A DNA stretch of 8,112 nucleotides from an uncultured Phycisphaerae bacterium. GTDB taxonomy: Bacteria; Planctomycetota; Phycisphaerae; Phycisphaerales; SM1A02. Both the position numbers and the translations under genes were made by a program. The stretch is taken from contig CALCOW010000520.1 of the NCBI GenBank assembly GCA_937899935.1, forward strand, positions 1 to 8,112, in the 5' to 3' direction. This document shows positions 5,971 through 8,112 of this stretch, in pieces. Under the pieces are notes generated by a model. That model did no database searches and had not been told where the DNA came from. It saw only the letters and a program-made list of their open reading frames with translations. Every line of letters starts with the position of its first letter. Positions within the stretch are counted from its first letter, which is position 1.

Positions 5971-6831
5971 ATGACAGGCATAGCGTTTGACCAGATCTTG
6001 AGCAAGGCCAAAGAACAATGGCCCACCGTCCAATGGGAGCCCGAGGCTTTCCGGACGCATCTCACTCATGAAGATGATCAAACATCACCACGATTTGCTA
6101 CCGATTTGTACTTGGCGGGAGCCGCTGGCTTTCGTGTTGGTCAGGCATGGGCGGCGATCGAAAGTGAGCTCGGTCCTGAGGCTCGCCGTATTCTCACACG
6201 CCAGCCAATCGCGGATTGCACCGTTGATGATCTCTGGTCTGAAGCTGTTGTGAAACTCATGGCCAATGATCAGCAGCATGCGCTCTTACCTGACGGTCAG
6301 ACAGCAGCGAAGATTATTCGGTATCGCGGCAAGATTCGACTGCTCTTTTACATTGTTGTCATTGCCAAAAGGCATGCGATTAATCGCAATCGCATAAGCC
6401 ATCGAAAACGATCCTTAACACGTTCGCAAGCTGATGAGGCTATTGATATGCCAGTCATTTCTCAAGAGATTCAACCAGATGTTTCAGTCGCTTCTTCAGA
6501 AATAGCTGCCGGACTTAGGATGAAGTTGCGCAGCGCGGTTGAATCGCTTTCTGTAGAACAGCGTTTTCTTATCGCCATGGTTTATCGAAATGGAATGATG
6601 CAGAAAGAAGCCGGTGCCATGCTTGGTTTCTCGGAGTTCAAGACATCCCGGCAGCTGAAAGAAGCAATGGAACGTCTGCGAGATCAACTGATCAGTGTCT
6701 ACGATAATCAATGGACGCCCGCTCTCGAAGCCGCTTGGGTTGGCTGTTGGGCAGAATCTTGGTCTGACGTGCAAGTTCCTTCACACCACGTGTCAACTGA
6801 CACAGAGAAGAAGGATCACAACAATGACTGA
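5971..6831 (+). CDS. ECF-like RNA polymerase sigma-70 factor (Sig-70_gmx1-like)
   Basis: Transcription initiation factor. From ATG 5971 the protein has 286 residues. The region from about 45 (DLYLA) to 141 corresponds to sigma region 2, with YRGKIRLLFYIVVIAKRHAI (118-137) in place of the usual promoter-melting helix. Region 4 is clear: AVESLSVEQRFLIAMVYRNG (189-208), then the helix-turn-helix KEAGAMLGFSEFKTSRQLKE (212-231). The pattern recalls the gmx1-type sigma family of myxobacteria and planctomycetes. The frame is open to TTG 5800 and has an ATG at 5851. I prefer 5971 because family-like sequence (FDQILSKAKEQWP) begins there, but its Shine-Dalgarno is poor. A Trp-rich tail of about 45 residues follows region 4. 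The stop overlaps the next gene by 8 bases, typical of sigma/anti-sigma pairs. Confidence 0.82.
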   Translation: MTGIAFDQILSKAKEQWPTVQWEPEAFRTHLTHEDDQTSPRFATDLYLAGAAGFRVGQAWAAIESELGPEARRILTRQPIADCTVDDLWSEAVVKLMANDQQHALLPDGQTAAKIIRYRGKIRLLFYIVVIAKRHAINRNRISHRKRSLTRSQADEAIDMPVISQEIQPDVSVASSEIAAGLRMKLRSAVESLSVEQRFLIAMVYRNGMMQKEAGAMLGFSEFKTSRQLKEAMERLRDQLISVYDNQWTPALEAAWVGCWAESWSDVQVPSHHVSTDTEKKDHNND

Positions 6832-7462
6832 AGCGTCGCGAAAAGAACTTCCAAGCAACCGCATCGAGATGATTAACATCATGCGCCAGGCGCTGGTCGA
6901 TCCGGCTGGTGGACCACTCAATGTTGATGATGAGCAACTCGTCATGTTGGCGACTGGGCGAATTGATGAGATTTCACAGCCACAGCGCCGCCAGCTTCTT
7001 CTGGCCATCTCAGAAGATCCTGAATTGGGAGAGCTTGTCACTCAACTGGCCGCTTTAAAGCTTGAGCCGGCGATGAACTTGGGTAACGAAGACCGATCGG
7101 AAGTGGTGGGACGACGGCTCCATCTTGATCGGTTTAACGCCTTTGTGCGCATGGCGTGGGCGGCCTCGGTGATCCTCTTGGTTGGCCTCTTGGCATGGAG
7201 AGTGACCGAGTCAGGTCAAGTCACGGAGACAGGGCCCTTAGCCAATACAACCCGGACACCAGATTTGACGGTCAGTCAAGGCAACTGGGGGACCGCTGAG
7301 AAGAGCGAGGCGTCTTCAGGGTTGCTGATGGGGTTGGATATAGCAATGGTGGTGGTCTTGGTGGTCTGTGTGATATTGGCGGTGGCCGCTCTCTGGCCAG
7401 TCACTCAAAGGCTCATGGTTCGGTCAAAAATCGCTTCTGATGGAGATCGTGGTGGTGATTAG
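6824..7462 (+). CDS. Two-TM candidate anti-sigma factor
   Basis: A 212-residue membrane protein. The N-terminal cytoplasmic part has LNVDDEQLVMLATGRIDEIS followed by a helix ending SEDPELGELV (about 32-72). This resembles the short helical sigma-binding module found in proteins encoded after ECF sigma genes. There is no HxxxCxxC zinc motif. TM1 is about 108-127 and TM2 about 171-191, with a roughly 40-residue Thr/Ser/Gly-rich loop between them that should be periplasmic. The ATG at 6824 is preferred over upstream in-frame options because AAGGA lies 8 nt before it and it overlaps the sigma stop. Its role as an anti-sigma is inferred from layout and position, not from a recognised domain. The next gene overlaps its 3' end. 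Confidence 0.68.
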   Translation: MTEASRKELPSNRIEMINIMRQALVDPAGGPLNVDDEQLVMLATGRIDEISQPQRRQLLLAISEDPELGELVTQLAALKLEPAMNLGNEDRSEVVGRRLHLDRFNAFVRMAWAASVILLVGLLAWRVTESGQVTETGPLANTTRTPDLTVSQGNWGTAEKSEASSGLLMGLDIAMVVVLVVCVILAVAALWPVTQRLMVRSKIASDGDRGGD

Positions 7463-7952
7463 TGCGCAATCGAACGATCTGTATAAACGCCAAGCACTGC
7501 GCGCGATAAAAACAAAGTTGTTACAAGCGCGCACCTTAGGATTTCTGGCAGTTCTCTTGGTGCTCGGTGGATCTTGGTCTCGATCGGCTCAGGCTGATGA
7601 CGGGTGGATTGACGTGGGGCGGGGTCTCGCCCTGGTGGCAGCCGCTCAGATCGGTAAGCCAGGCTCTTGGCACCGTTGGGCGGTGGTCACGGGGGGTTTG
7701 ATTGAGCAACCTCATGGAGCTCTGCCTGCTCCACACCGAAGGTGGCCGTTGGCGGCCATGTCCTTGGCCACTGATGAGCCACCATGGAGGCCACTGGAAA
7801 AAGTGGTAGCCGTCAACCTTCCGCTAAGAGAGACGCAAGTCTTTGATCTGGCGCCACCTATGTTGGCTGGACTTGGGCTCGGAGCACTGATTCTGTTGGT
7901 TGGATGGGGATTGACGCGGCCCGCAGAGAGCGCCAAAGGCGACTGGTTGTGA
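7440..7952 (+). CDS. Exported protein with C-terminal membrane anchor, unknown function
   Basis: Up to 170 residues; no family recognised. A hydrophobic segment (33-45) ends at a plausible cleavage site AQA|D (52/53), though the basic region before it is long. The middle is Trp-, Pro- and Arg-rich (WHRWAVV, APHRRWP, EPPWRPLEK), and a final hydrophobic segment (about 141-158) precedes a short charged tail. ATG 7440 overlaps the previous gene by 23 bases. GTG codons at 7452 or 7455, 6-9 nt after GGAG (7442-7445), are equally good starts. As the last gene of the sigma module it could be a periplasmic sensor or regulator acting on the anti-sigma protein; this is positional inference only. Confidence 0.6.
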   Translation: MEIVVVISAQSNDLYKRQALRAIKTKLLQARTLGFLAVLLVLGGSWSRSAQADDGWIDVGRGLALVAAAQIGKPGSWHRWAVVTGGLIEQPHGALPAPHRRWPLAAMSLATDEPPWRPLEKVVAVNLPLRETQVFDLAPPMLAGLGLGALILLVGWGLTRPAESAKGDWL

Positions 7953-8025
7953 ATCTTTGTCGGTCTACCTGGTAGGGTGGTAGTGCTCACTCAAAGTGGG
8001 TGGTGCATCGGGCGCCGCTGCGAGT

Positions 8026-8112
8026 ATGAGCAGCCATCAGATGAAGCAACTTGATCAGACAACTCGATCGCGGCTGAAGCGGCAGCGTATGACGGCCACA
8101 AGTATCTGGGCT
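8026..8112 (+). CDS. Possible start of a downstream gene (partial)
   Basis: ATG at 8026 opens a frame of 29 codons that runs to the window edge without a stop. The N-terminus is basic (RSRLKRQRMTATSIWA), as seen before a first TM helix in many membrane signalling proteins. There is no good Shine-Dalgarno, and antisense frames here are also largely open, so the call is tentative. No function can be given. Confidence 0.35.
   Translation, partial: MSSHQMKQLDQTTRSRLKRQRMTATSIWA

Noticed and set aside
7967..7983. CTACC...GGTAG hairpin as a terminator after the last gene
   Set aside because: The stem is only 5 bp with a long loop and there is no following T run.

Overview
This window most likely comes from a Gram-negative chromosome of moderate GC (about half by eye). 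A planctomycete is my best guess, with a myxobacterium-like lineage as an alternative. The evidence is a lipoprotein, several Sec signal peptides and an ExbB/ExbD/TonB-type apparatus, which together imply two membranes, plus a sigma factor resembling the Sig-70_gmx1-type family that I associate with those lineages. This assignment is an inference. I see no mobile element, CRISPR array, tRNA or rRNA.

Layout. (1) Positions 2-970 hold the C-terminal part of an MFS transporter whose start lies left of the window. A terminator-like hairpin with a T6 run follows at about 1022-1049. (2) Positions 1125-5803 carry eight tightly packed plus-strand genes with gaps of at most about 31 bp and several ATGA or TAATG-type overlaps. 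They encode a small lipoprotein, two exported helical proteins, a very short ExbB/TolQ-like proton-channel subunit, an ExbD/TolR-like subunit, a TonB-like protein with an unrecognised C-terminal domain, and two further single-pass membrane proteins. (3) After a 167-bp spacer, positions 5971-7952 carry a regulatory module: an ECF-like sigma-70 factor, an overlapping two-TM candidate anti-sigma protein, and an overlapping exported, membrane-anchored protein. (4) A new gene may begin at 8026 and run off the right edge.

How the genes may work together (inference). The ExbB/ExbD pair would convert proton-motive force into movement of the TonB-like protein. Its periplasmic domain, which does not look like the TonB C-terminal fold, would act on the exported coiled-coil proteins and the lipoprotein rather than on a standard TonB-dependent receptor; none is encoded here. 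The sigma/anti-sigma module next door could report on envelope state and control the cluster. The whole 1125-7952 block is the best candidate in the window for an undescribed system: an energised envelope complex with its own sigma factor.
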